Assembly (NCBI GenBank): GCA_002366565.1
Contig: DFBJ01000013.1
Span: 496,001 to 560,000, forward strand
Source: Bacteriovoracaceae bacterium UBA3083
GTDB taxonomy: Bacteria; Bdellovibrionota; Bacteriovoracia; Bacteriovoracales; Bacteriovoracaceae
Length of the DNA: 64,000 nucleotides
Direction of reading: 5' to 3'
Shown here: positions 52,749 to 60,794 of the stretch, one piece after another
Layout of the letters: every line of letters starts with the position of its first letter
Numbering within the stretch: the stretch's first letter is position 1
Notes under the pieces: generated by a model
What the model was told of the DNA's origin: nothing
What the model saw: only the letters and a program-made list of their open reading frames with translations
The model's database searches: none
Position numbers and translations under genes: made by a program

Positions 52749-53585
52749 TTTTTCTTCTCTCGACTCAGCTTCAAAGTTGAATTCATCAACCTTTATTTCA
52801 TACTTATAAGCATGAAGATATAGCCTATTGCTACCTGCCCCACCATAGAGTTCATCACCAAGTATAGGAAATCCAATAGCGCTTAATTGACATCTTATTT
52901 GATGCCTTACACCCTGCCCTAACTTTACTTCTACAAGTGATACATTCTCTTCACTATTGTATTGAAGTAATTTGGTGCTAATTCTTACTTTATGACTTCC
53001 ACTTTCAGTAGGCCTCATCTTTGAGCCTTTCTCTCCAAAACTTTCGAGGTAATGATCATGATCTCCTTCTTGATCAAATTTCCCACTAACAACTGCTATA
53101 TAAGTTTTCTTCTTTACACTCTCAACAAATGCACTACGAACCTTTGAGAATGCTTCTTTATTCTTTGCAAAAATAAGAACACCACTAGTATGCATATCGA
53201 GTCTATAAAGTAGATTAGATTCAGCATCTGAAGATTTTTCAGCAAAGATTGATATAGACTTCATTGAACGAAGAAAGTTTAGAACTGTATTTGTTTCTGA
53301 ATAGTTGTGAGGGTGTCCGTGAATACCTGCAGGTTTGTTCACGGCGATGAAATTCTCGTCTTCTTTAAGAATTATTATTTCTTCACCTGAATAGATAGGA
53401 TTTATATATCCATTATTTAAAATCTCTAGAGGAATAGATACTTCATCTCTTTCCTTAAGAGCATATTGTAACTTTCTTTTGGGGATATACTTCTTTATAA
53501 GTGATTTAGAAAAAGAGAGCTCCTTAGTTAGGAGCTCTTCTAATGATTTAAATGATTTTAATGTACAAAAGTTTTTATCTAGCAT
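52710..53585 (-). CDS. RluA-family pseudouridine synthase
   Basis: 291 residues. The N-terminal S4-like RNA-binding part (SLEELLTKELSFSKSLIKKYIPKRKL) precedes the catalytic domain: N-K-P-A-G-I-H-G, the active-site RLDMHTSGV motif near 130 (catalytic Asp), H-Q-I-R-C-Q-L near 227 and L-Y-L-H-A. It converts uridines in rRNA or tRNA to pseudouridine; whether it is RluA-, RluC- or RluD-like cannot be settled. The start overlaps motB by 11 bases. The first strand of the catalytic domain (E-D-E-N-F-I-A-V-N-K-P) is intact. Confidence 0.88.
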   Translation of the reverse strand: MLDKNFCTLKSFKSLEELLTKELSFSKSLIKKYIPKRKLQYALKERDEVSIPLEILNNGYINPIYSGEEIIILKEDENFIAVNKPAGIHGHPHNYSETNTVLNFLRSMKSISIFAEKSSDAESNLLYRLDMHTSGVLIFAKNKEAFSKVRSAFVESVKKKTYIAVVSGKFDQEGDHDHYLESFGEKGSKMRPTESGSHKVRISTKLLQYNSEENVSLVEVKLGQGVRHQIRCQLSAIGFPILGDELYGGAGSNRLYLHAYKYEIKVDEFNFEAESREEKLFLTLFDLNSCF

Positions 53586-54441
53586 CGACCTTATGACCTT
53601 CAGTGTTTAGATCCCTTTTTCTCAAAATAAAATCTACACGTCTAGATGCTTTTTCTACTTCTAGCTGACTTCTTCCAGGAATATTCTCTGGTCGAATATC
53701 ACCATAGAAGACAGTTGTAATCTGATCAGGTTTAACCCCTCTCCTAACAAGTGATCTTGTTACTGCACTAGCTCTAGCTGCTGAAAGCTCATAAGCGTCT
53801 TTAGTCTTATCAATAGAAACTTCTCCACGACTGGCATAGCCCTGAACAAATACAGACCAATCTTTATTCGTAAGGAGTGTAACAAGACGAGAATATACAT
53901 CAATTGAGACTTGAGAATTTTCAATCTCAAGAGTTCCATACTTAAAGAAGATCTTATCTTTAACTTTTACTTTAATACCTTCAGGCATTTCATAGATATC
54001 TACAGAGTCAGATAAGTTGTATTCGTAGAGATCGTTTTTCATTGTTTTTAGCTCTTCATCTGACTCTCTATTTATTTCATGCTTATCTAGAATTCCTTCC
54101 ATAGTAAGAAAATCAATTGGAAAAGGTCTAACAGGATCTTGAGAGTCAATCATCGTAGGAGAATCATCAGGAGACTTCCCTCTTTGAATAACTTCTCCGT
54201 GCTTTAATACGTTTCCACCAAATGCGTCACGAATTGAACCTAGAGCAGCTTCATATTTAGCTGTTTCAGTTTTCGCAAATGAAAGTAGAAGAACAAAGAA
54301 TGTAAGTAAGAGTGTAACTAGATCCGAGAATGTTGCCATCCAACCGGGAAGGCCAGGAGGACACTCAGGACATTTAGTTTCTTCTGGTTGTGGAGCATCT
54401 TCTCCTCCACCGCCAGCATTGTTTTCAGCTTCTTCAGCCAT
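53575..54441 (-). CDS. motB: Flagellar motor stator protein MotB
   Basis: 288 residues. An acidic N-terminus leads to a membrane helix beginning G-W-M-A-T-F-S-D-L-V-T-L-L-L-T-F-F-V with the ion-binding Asp40. A plug/linker region follows, then the OmpA-type peptidoglycan-binding domain (V-F-V-Q-G-Y-A-S-R-G, D-A-Y-E-L-S-A-A-R-A-S-A-V). With MotA it forms the stator; H+ versus Na+ specificity cannot be read with certainty. It begins 32 bases after motA. Confidence 0.93.
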   Translation of the reverse strand: MAEEAENNAGGGGEDAPQPEETKCPECPPGLPGWMATFSDLVTLLLTFFVLLLSFAKTETAKYEAALGSIRDAFGGNVLKHGEVIQRGKSPDDSPTMIDSQDPVRPFPIDFLTMEGILDKHEINRESDEELKTMKNDLYEYNLSDSVDIYEMPEGIKVKVKDKIFFKYGTLEIENSQVSIDVYSRLVTLLTNKDWSVFVQGYASRGEVSIDKTKDAYELSAARASAVTRSLVRRGVKPDQITTVFYGDIRPENIPGRSQLEVEKASRRVDFILRKRDLNTEGHKVDAR

Positions 54442-54473
54442 AGTAAACCTCGTCTTCCATAACGATTAAAATC

Positions 54474-55247
54474 TTATTCTGCTGCAGCCTCTTCGTTACC
54501 ACTATCTCTTTGAGCAGGAGGTAAGAAAGCATTTAACTTTTCTTTAATTAAACGAGGATTTTCTCCGGCAACAATACCTAGAGTTCCAGCAATAATAATA
54601 TTCATTTTCGTGGCCTCTAGCCCCGATCTATATGCAATTTTATTCTTTAAAGGGTTACAAAAAACGTTGGCAATAATTGCACCGTAAAATGTTGTAAGGA
54701 GGGCAACGGCCATCGCAGGACCAATTGCAGATGGATCTGAAAGGTTCTGAAGCATCTGAACCAGACCAATCAGGGTCCCAATCATTCCCATGGCAGGACC
54801 ATCATCGGCCATCCCACCAAATACATCTACTCCCACTTTGTGACGTTCAATCATTGCATCAATTTCTAATTGTAGAATTGAAGCAATCACCTCTGGAGGT
54901 CTATTATCTGCAGCAAGTGTCATCGCTTTCTTTAGGAATGGATCATCAATTGGAACTTTTTCAAGAGCAAATACTGACTCTCTTCTCGCCGTCTCTGCAA
55001 GATTACCAATTTCTTCTATTGTACTTTTTGGATCACTAGGTGAGAAAAAGAATCCCTTCATTGCGAAGGCAACAATATTTTTAATAACTTCCATTGGCCA
55101 TTTGAAGAATGTAACTCCAATAAGACCTAGCCCTACAACTAGTGTTGAAGGTACATCAATGAAGATACCAAGATCCCCACCAACGAGAATCGAACCTAGG
55201 ATTGCAGCTGTTGCTACAACCAAACCAATAATGGATGCTATATCCAT
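54474..55247 (-). CDS. motA: Flagellar motor stator protein MotA
   Basis: 257 residues from the ATG at 55247, chosen because AAGGAAG lies six bases before it (a TTG two codons earlier is the alternative). Four membrane helices: IASIIGLVVATAAILGSILV, V-P-S-T-L-V-V-G-L-G-L-I-G, then G-M-I-G-T-L-I-G-L-V-Q and A-L-L-T-T-F-Y-G-A-I-I-A-N-V. The cytoplasmic loop carries the charged residues that touch FliG. PomA/MotA-type. Cotranscribed with motB. Confidence 0.94.
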   Translation of the reverse strand: MDIASIIGLVVATAAILGSILVGGDLGIFIDVPSTLVVGLGLIGVTFFKWPMEVIKNIVAFAMKGFFFSPSDPKSTIEEIGNLAETARRESVFALEKVPIDDPFLKKAMTLAADNRPPEVIASILQLEIDAMIERHKVGVDVFGGMADDGPAMGMIGTLIGLVQMLQNLSDPSAIGPAMAVALLTTFYGAIIANVFCNPLKNKIAYRSGLEATKMNIIIAGTLGIVAGENPRLIKEKLNAFLPPAQRDSGNEEAAAE

Positions 55248-55253
55248 AATCAA

Positions 55254-55700
55254 CTTCCTTGTGATTGTATTTATAGTCTAACTATCGGAAATTTTGGAAG
55301 TTTCTTTAAACTTAATTAATAAAACTCATTTAAGGCCCAATAGTTTGATTCTTTTATTATAAGTAAGTTTCTATGTATTTTCGCTATGATAGCTTTTACC
55401 TAGTGATTCCTGACTATTCACATATAGTAATCAAAGAGAGTCTAGGTATTCTTTGAACTCGCCCTACTCTTTTACAGATAGGCCAGAACCGGGAGGCATG
55501 CTATATGAAGGGTCTTTCGAGCTAATTCTCTTTAGTATTTCATCTTTATGAGACTTTATTTTTTCTCTATCAAAAAATGAAATACTCCCATCAGAAGATG
55601 TTTAAAAAAGTAATTAGGAATATTCTTAGGTCATATTTGTTTTAAGACTTTCTTCTCTTTGATATCGCACATAGACTAGTTTATATCAGCAAGAGAACTT
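55254..55700. other. Intergenic stretch with a gene remnant
   Basis: 447 bases upstream of motA. It carries the probable cytochrome c remnant at 55431-55601 and presumably the motA promoter. No other feature was recognised. Confidence 0.5.
55431..55601 (-). pseudogene. Probable remnant of a cytochrome c-like C-terminus
   Basis: Between stops, the minus strand reads DGSISFFDREKIKSHKDEIL, K-R-I-S, then S-M-P-P-G-S-G-L-S-V-K-E, a TAG at 55464-55466, then G-E-F-K-E-Y-L-D-S-L and a TGA. The M-P-P-G-S-x-L-S-x-x-E and following helix are the usual end of c-type cytochrome domains. A TAG where CAG would give Gln suggests decay. The heme CxxCH part is absent upstream. Confidence 0.45.
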
Positions 55701-56399
55701 TCAAAGCTCAGCGTCTAAGTACTTTTTTATTAAATCAACGAGAGACTTCTTTCCATTAAAACCAGGAACTTTTTTTACAAGCTCACCATCCTTATAAAAA
55801 ACAGTACTTGGGTAATGTATTGTTGCTCCAAAACTTTCAAGTTTTCTAGAGTTCATTCTCTTCAAGTAATCCAGAGGAAGATCAATTTTTTGAATTGATT
55901 TATTTGCTGAGTCTATATCCGCATTGAGATCTAATAATATTGTGACAGGTATCTTTAATGAAGATAGATACTTCTTCATCTCAACCAATTCATAGACAGA
56001 TAAAGACATATGCGGGGACCAAAGGTATATCACCCCTCTTTTATTTTTCTTTAAAAGAAGGTCTAAGTCTCTATCTAAAAAGCCTCCATTAGATGATGAT
56101 ATTCTTAAGATCTTCATCTTACATTCAGGCTCAGAGAACTCTAATTTTAATGTAAGTCCATTTTGATTTGATGTTAGAAGAGACTTAGTAGACTCCACAA
56201 CAACTTGCACTTTTCCACCGCTCTCGAAGTCTGTAGAAACACTCCCATCATGGTTCTTTTTCCATTCCTTAGGTTCACCAAGGGCCGAAATAGATTTAAA
56301 AACTACTTTGGAGCACTTTAACTTATTAAGAAGTGGTGCCTTTTGAGCAAAGGCTAAAGGTGTAGAGAAAAGAAATGACAGCAATATAAGTATCTTCAT
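55701..56399 (-). CDS. Periplasmic thioredoxin-like-fold protein lacking CxxC
   Basis: 232 residues with a signal peptide (ILILLSFLFSTPLAFA). The last 110 residues follow thioredoxin order: G-V-I-Y-L-W-S-P-H-M-S-L-S, helix, T-I-L-L-D-L-N-A-D, then H-Y-P-S-T-V-F-Y-K-D-G-E-L-V-K-K-V-P-G-F. The cis-proline is present (P-S-T-V), but the expected W-C-x-x-C is W-S-P-H-M. It therefore cannot be a disulphide oxidoreductase. The N-terminal 110 residues, with two cysteines, are not recognised. Confidence 0.62.
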   Translation of the reverse strand: MKILILLSFLFSTPLAFAQKAPLLNKLKCSKVVFKSISALGEPKEWKKNHDGSVSTDFESGGKVQVVVESTKSLLTSNQNGLTLKLEFSEPECKMKILRISSSNGGFLDRDLDLLLKKNKRGVIYLWSPHMSLSVYELVEMKKYLSSLKIPVTILLDLNADIDSANKSIQKIDLPLDYLKRMNSRKLESFGATIHYPSTVFYKDGELVKKVPGFNGKKSLVDLIKKYLDAEL

Positions 56400-56454
56400 T
56401 AGATAATTATAAATGAAATCAAGATAACTATACAGGTAGGTTAAAAACTACCTT

Positions 56455-56784
56455 TTATATAGCACAAGAAGCTGATTCGTAATTAACACCAAAGGCATTT
56501 GCCACCTGGCTCAACTCTATTGAATCGTCTACTGAAGCTAATTTTAATAGTGAGCCTTTTCCAGTCTTAAAGAATATTCCCTCTCTTGACTTAGAAACGA
56601 TTTCCAATAATTCAGCTCTGCTCTTATTACCATCTTGGATAGTCGCTTTTGCGGCTTCTCCATTTAATAATTCAAGCTTAATTTTGCTACCAGCTGCATG
56701 AGCATTGCTACATTCAATAGTGCTTACCTTTCCAAAAGAAGATAAAGATACTGAAAAGAAGATTACCCAAGTTAACTTTTTCAT
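56455..56784 (-). CDS. Small secreted protein of unknown function
   Basis: 109 residues, signal peptide (LTWVIFFSVSLSSFG), mature part with two cysteines near the ends (E-C-S-N, S-C-A-I) that could pair. Unrecognised. The GGAG ribosome site is directly preceded by the right arm of a long imperfect hairpin, so translation may be structure-controlled. It is 55 bases upstream of the thioredoxin-like gene. Confidence 0.55.
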   Translation of the reverse strand: MKKLTWVIFFSVSLSSFGKVSTIECSNAHAAGSKIKLELLNGEAAKATIQDGNKSRAELLEIVSKSREGIFFKTGKGSLLKLASVDDSIELSQVANAFGVNYESASCAI

Positions 56785-56793
56785 ATATTCTCC

Positions 56794-56853
56794 GAATGGC
56801 CTAAATAGCCGAGGCGGTTTAAACCACCCTTTAGGGCTATTAGATAGCCATTC
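56794..56853 (-). promoter_or_regulatory. Leader hairpin next to the ribosome site of the 109-residue gene
   Basis: Plus-strand GAATGGCCTAAATAGCC (56794-56810) pairs imperfectly with GGCTATTAGATAGCCATTC (56835-56853); the loop holds a GGTTTAAACC palindrome (56816-56825). On the minus strand the stem ends exactly before GGAG. GAATGGCCTAAAT recurs at 56884-56896. Confidence 0.5.
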
Positions 56854-56982
56854 TGAATTTTTTACAAGTTTAATATTAGTAAAGAATGGCCTAAATTCTT
56901 AGTCTCTGAATAATTACAAAGCCTTTAGATGATAAGTAAAAGAAAGAAAGTTTTGATTGGTTTTATATAGGGAAATTTTCGG

Positions 56983-57008
56983 CAAAAAAAACCCGGCCGA
57001 AGCCGGGT
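56983..57008 (-). terminator. Rho-independent terminator of the 72-residue gene
   Basis: Minus strand: ACCCGGC, tetraloop TTCG, GCCGGGT, followed by a run of eight U (A-run 56984-56991). The stem pairs 56991-56997 with 57002-57008. A UUCG loop makes it very stable. Confidence 0.92.
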
Positions 57009-57080
57009 CATTAATTTAGATGTCTATTCTTAAATTGAAAACAATTCCTATGTTTCCCCGCCCAAGGCTTAAGAATGTCA

Positions 57081-57299
57081 TCAACCTCTAACGTGTTCTA
57101 TTGTCGATTCCAAATAAATGGCCATCGATTCTCTAAGCTTGGACATTGAAACAGGCTCTTCATCTAACAAAAGCTCTTTCTTGATGAAATCAATTGGAAA
57201 TCCTGTCATTTGAGAGAGAGTCGAAAACGAAACCATCTCTTCCGTACTGGTCGATTTTAAATTCTTTTCTGCCGTACTGGCTAAAGTTTGTTGCGTCAT
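57081..57299 (-). CDS. Small protein of unknown function
   Basis: 72 residues, no signal peptide. A core F-S-T-L-S-Q-M-T-G-F-P-I-D-F-I-K-K-E-L-L-L looks like a helix-turn-helix-like or dimerisation segment; not assigned. AAGGAG lies seven bases before the ATG and a very strong terminator follows the stop by about 70 bases, so it is a monocistronic, deliberately expressed small gene. Confidence 0.6.
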   Translation of the reverse strand: MTQQTLASTAEKNLKSTSTEEMVSFSTLSQMTGFPIDFIKKELLLDEEPVSMSKLRESMAIYLESTIEHVRG

Positions 57300-57558
57300 C
57301 TCTACACTCCTTTGTACCTACTTCAGCTATCCTCTAGTATTAAGATTATCTTATTCTTAATATTAGAAAGACCTGTCCATGCCGAAGGCCCATGTTTTTT
57401 ATGGTGCATAAAAATGATACTTATCCTGATTTAACCATGTCAAACAAATGCGTGTTCTTACAGCGAATTGTAAGACTTTATTAGATTCTTTCAGTAACTA
57501 TAAATTGTTGATTTTACATGTAAATAAGAAAATTAGTCGGGTAATTGTAGTGCAGCAT

Positions 57559-58722
57559 TTAGAGATTTCTTACAAAGCTATCTTTCTTTAAACACATCTC
57601 TAAGAACTCTTCATCTACCTTACTGAGTAGCGTTATGCCTCCGCCAGCGTGGTAGTGCATCATTCTGGACTTTAGTTCAACTTCTGCAGATCGAATATTT
57701 ATTGAAGCTGCAAAAACCTCTTCATCTAAGAGAATAGTACTTCCACAATAGAATCCTCTAGGAGTTGACTCTATTTTCTTTAAGATCTTCATGACATTTT
57801 TCTTTGGAGCTCCAGTAATACTTCCACCGGGAAACATTGCTTTCAAAATACTTAATAGCGAAGTCCCCTCTCTCAAATCTGACTTGATCACTGAATATTG
57901 ATGAATTATTTTTGGAACTAAAAGTGGTGCACATTTTCTCACGACCTTAGAGACCTGTAAGTCGATCCTAGTAAGATCATTTCTTAAAAGATCAGTTATC
58001 ATATTCAACTCACCTTGATCTTTCCTAGAGGCCTTTAAGAGCTCCCAAGATTTACGCCAATCCTCACCCCTTGGGAAAGTTCCTTTGATAGGCATTGACC
58101 AAACTCTTGACTTGCCTTTCTCTAAGTCTCCCTGAAATAAACACTCAGGAGAATTACTTAAAAATAGCTTATCTAGTTTAGGGACATACGTTGCATGAGC
58201 GTAGGGAGATCTATTTTCTTCCTTCTCCCATAATCTTGAGCATATTTCCTCTGCACTAAAGTCCTCTTCCCATCTGTAACTAAATGGAAAAGTTAAATTG
58301 AACTGATAGCAGTCCCCACGAGTAAGGTGCTCATAGCCACTCTCAAAGGCCTCAGTATATGCTCTTTTAGAAACAGCACTAACAGGAACAGTCTTAAGAC
58401 TTGGGATATCTAAGAGAGGCCTCCAAGGACTCTTCTCGGTGTACTCAATTTCAATGGCCAACGGGAGTGTACTATCTGGAAGTGAAGTCTCATTAAGAAT
58501 CTCTCCTAATTCATAGAAGAGATGAGATATATACTTTGTTTGAGATCTGATTGAGTCTAAGTCTGACTTACTTAAATCCATCCTCTCGATGAAGTCATAA
58601 ATGCAGATCTCACTAGTCTCACCAGTAAGAAGGTCAATGGAATGATTTAAAAAGAATAACCTTGCGAAGCTTGGCCTGGTGTATTTAACAAATTTATCAC
58701 CAAGCCAAAATACTGACCACAT
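57559..58722 (-). CDS. pabB: Aminodeoxychorismate synthase component I (PabB)
   Basis: 387 residues. It converts chorismate with ammonia from a PabA subunit to 4-amino-4-deoxychorismate for folate. The chorismate-binding domain holds S-M-P-I-K-G-T-F-P-R-G near 215; Lys in P-I-K-G-T is the PabB-type nucleophile (anthranilate synthase has Ala there). Then M-I-T-D-L-L-R-N-D-L, F-P-G-G-S-I-T-G-A-P-K-K and G-G-G-I-T. It lacks a fused glutaminase or lyase domain. It starts two bases after dnaB. Confidence 0.88.
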   Translation of the reverse strand: MWSVFWLGDKFVKYTRPSFARLFFLNHSIDLLTGETSEICIYDFIERMDLSKSDLDSIRSQTKYISHLFYELGEILNETSLPDSTLPLAIEIEYTEKSPWRPLLDIPSLKTVPVSAVSKRAYTEAFESGYEHLTRGDCYQFNLTFPFSYRWEEDFSAEEICSRLWEKEENRSPYAHATYVPKLDKLFLSNSPECLFQGDLEKGKSRVWSMPIKGTFPRGEDWRKSWELLKASRKDQGELNMITDLLRNDLTRIDLQVSKVVRKCAPLLVPKIIHQYSVIKSDLREGTSLLSILKAMFPGGSITGAPKKNVMKILKKIESTPRGFYCGSTILLDEEVFAASINIRSAEVELKSRMMHYHAGGGITLLSKVDEEFLEMCLKKDSFVRNL

Positions 58723-58724
58723 AT

Positions 58725-60068
58725 TTAGTTTTCGTTATCTATATTGAAAGCTGGATTTTCAAAACTTGTATATGGACCAATCCATGAAAGTTTTGCTGTC
58801 CCCGTTTCTCCGGCCCTATTCTTACCAACAATAATTTCAGCAATACCAGGTTCTTTAGTATCAGGGTTATAATATTCGTCTCTGTAAACGAACATGATAA
58901 TATCCGCATCCTGCTCAATTGCACCAGACTCACGAAGGTCACTTGTCATTGGTCGTTTATTTGGTCTCGACTCAACCCCACGGTTAAGCTGCGAAAGAGC
59001 AATAACAGGACAACCAAGTTCCTTGGCCATCGACTTAAGTCCCCTCGACATCTCAGAGATCTGCTGCTCTCTTGAAGGGTTCTTTGTATGAGAATTCATT
59101 AACTGAAGGTAATCAATGATAATTAAACCAATACCTTGTTCAGTTTTAATTTTACGACACTGAGATTGAATATCTAAAATAGTTGAATCACCAGAATCAT
59201 TTATAAAAATTGGGTATTGAGATAACTCTTGTACTGCTTTTCCAATACTACGAAGATCTGTATCTAAGAAGTTCTTCTGTCTAATTCTCTTAGAATCTAC
59301 TTTAGACTTTTGAGAAAGAAGTCTCATCGAAAGCTCGTTCGATAACATCTCCAGAGAGAAAACAGCTACTGGTAACCCTGATGTGGCACAAGCGTTTTGA
59401 GCAATATTTAGAGCAAGTGCTGTTTTTCCCATCGCTGGACGAGCAGCTAGAACGATAAGTTGACCTGGTTGCATTCCTAAAAGCATCTCATCTAATTTTG
59501 GATAACCTGTAGGAAGACCATTAATTTCTCCAGCAACTCGAGAAGTATCCTCTAACTCTTTTAAGTTAAGCTTCAAACAAGAGTTTAGCTTCTGCATTTT
59601 TCCAGACTTAGCCTCATTAGTAAGCTTGAAGAAACTCGACTCAACTTCTTGAATAAAGTCTTCAGACTTCCCACCAAAATCATACCCCATTGAGGCCACT
59701 CTCTCGGCAGTTCTAATAACTTCTCTCATTCCAGACTTGTCTTTAACAACTTTTGCGTAATGATATATATTTGCTGCTGAAGCCTGGTCTTCAACAATCT
59801 CCATCACAGAAGATTGACCTCCAACGGCTTCAAGCTTTCCTAATTCTGTTAATTTTGAACATACTGTTACAAAGTCAATTGGCTGATTACCACTATTAAG
59901 GTCAGCAATTGCTTCATAGATAACCCCATACTGAGGATGATAGAAATCTTCCCCTTTCAATTTTAAATCACTCATTTCATCAAAAGAGTTTCCATCAATT
60001 ATTAAACATCCAAGCAGAGATTTCTCAGCAAGTAGATCATGGGGCAATTGTTTAATATTATTTTCCAT
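58725..60068 (-). CDS. dnaB: Replicative DNA helicase DnaB
   Basis: 447 residues. The hexameric 5'-3' helicase at the replication fork. N-terminal domain (LPHDLLAEKSLLGCLI...), linker helix, then the RecA-like motor: Walker A A-A-R-P-A-M-G-K-T-A near 210, Walker B L-I-I-I-D-Y-L-Q-L-M and Q-L-N-R-G-V-E-S-R-P-N-K-R-P. No intein is visible. It lies after the rplI terminator and before pabB. The order with rplI is conserved. Confidence 0.96.
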   Translation of the reverse strand: MENNIKQLPHDLLAEKSLLGCLIIDGNSFDEMSDLKLKGEDFYHPQYGVIYEAIADLNSGNQPIDFVTVCSKLTELGKLEAVGGQSSVMEIVEDQASAANIYHYAKVVKDKSGMREVIRTAERVASMGYDFGGKSEDFIQEVESSFFKLTNEAKSGKMQKLNSCLKLNLKELEDTSRVAGEINGLPTGYPKLDEMLLGMQPGQLIVLAARPAMGKTALALNIAQNACATSGLPVAVFSLEMLSNELSMRLLSQKSKVDSKRIRQKNFLDTDLRSIGKAVQELSQYPIFINDSGDSTILDIQSQCRKIKTEQGIGLIIIDYLQLMNSHTKNPSREQQISEMSRGLKSMAKELGCPVIALSQLNRGVESRPNKRPMTSDLRESGAIEQDADIIMFVYRDEYYNPDTKEPGIAEIIVGKNRAGETGTAKLSWIGPYTSFENPAFNIDNEN

Positions 60069-60097
60069 TGGACTCTCCAGAAGTTAGATTTTGCTTT

Positions 60098-60133
60098 TTA
60101 AAAAATATAGGCCCAAGGAATTACCCTTGGGCC
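60098..60133 (-). terminator. Terminator between rplI and dnaB
   Basis: GGCCCAAGG (60110-60118), loop AATTAC, CCTTGGGCC (60125-60133): a perfect 9-bp stem. On the minus strand it is followed by TATATTTTTT. It should end most transcripts of the ribosomal operon and leave some read-through to dnaB. Confidence 0.8.
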
Positions 60134-60172
60134 TTAGATGTAACATACGCTACAAAAAATCTGGACTAAATC

Positions 60173-60793
60173 TTAAGATCTTAAGATTCTGTTGGCTTCT
60201 TCTTTAAGTTTCTCTTCTTCAGTAAGTTCTTTAACTTCTTCAGTAGTTTCTTCTTCGCCATTTTCTTTTGCAAGTGCTGCTGCAGCTGCTGCCGCTTCTT
60301 TTTTCTTATCAGCATCTTCTTGCTTTTTCTTCATTTCTTCAGCTTGAGCAGGATCAAGAGTAACATTTACTTTGAAGCTTGCTTCAACGCCTTCGAATAA
60401 CTTTGCAGTTGCATCGAAAGTTCCAATTGCTTTAATTGGGTTAGGAACAACAATCATTCTCTTTTCAACTTCAATTCCTTGAGCTTCAAGTTCTTTTGAA
60501 ATTTCTAAGTTAGAAACTGTACCAAAAAGCTTTCCAGAACCAGCAACTCTTCTTACGAATTCAAGAGTTATCCCTTCTACTTTTTTAGCTCCAGCTACTG
60601 CAGTTGCTTTTTGTCCTTCCATTTTCTTTGCAAGAACTTTTTGTTGGTGGTTAAGTTGCTTTGTATTTGAATCATCAGCAAGTACTGCAAGTCTATTTGG
60701 TAACAAATAGTTTCTTCCGTACCCTTGAGAAACATTTACGATCTCACCAACATTTCCAAGAGTTTTTACTCTTTCTGTTAAGATCACCTTCAT
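60173..60793 (-). CDS. rplI: Ribosomal protein bL9 with long acidic C-terminal tail
   Basis: 206 residues, about 55 longer than usual (148). Residues 1-150 are normal bL9: KVILTERVKTLGNVGEIVNVSQGYGRNYL, helix, then G-S-G-K-L-F-G-T-V and the C-terminal domain. The extension is Glu/Lys/Ala-rich (KKKEAAAAAAALAKENGEEE..., then T-E-E-E-K-L-K-E-E-A-N-R-I-L-R-S) and probably helical. bL9 stabilises the L1 stalk base. The gene starts one base after the DUF2232 gene. Confidence 0.95.
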   Translation of the reverse strand: MKVILTERVKTLGNVGEIVNVSQGYGRNYLLPNRLAVLADDSNTKQLNHQQKVLAKKMEGQKATAVAGAKKVEGITLEFVRRVAGSGKLFGTVSNLEISKELEAQGIEVEKRMIVVPNPIKAIGTFDATAKLFEGVEASFKVNVTLDPAQAEEMKKKQEDADKKKEAAAAAAALAKENGEEETTEEVKELTEEEKLKEEANRILRS

Positions 60794-60794
60794 A

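Noticed and set aside
57456..57475. Hairpin TCTTACA/TGTAAGA upstream of the pabB end
   Set aside because: A 7-bp AT-rich stem followed only by ACTTTATTAG; too weak to call a terminator or RNA.
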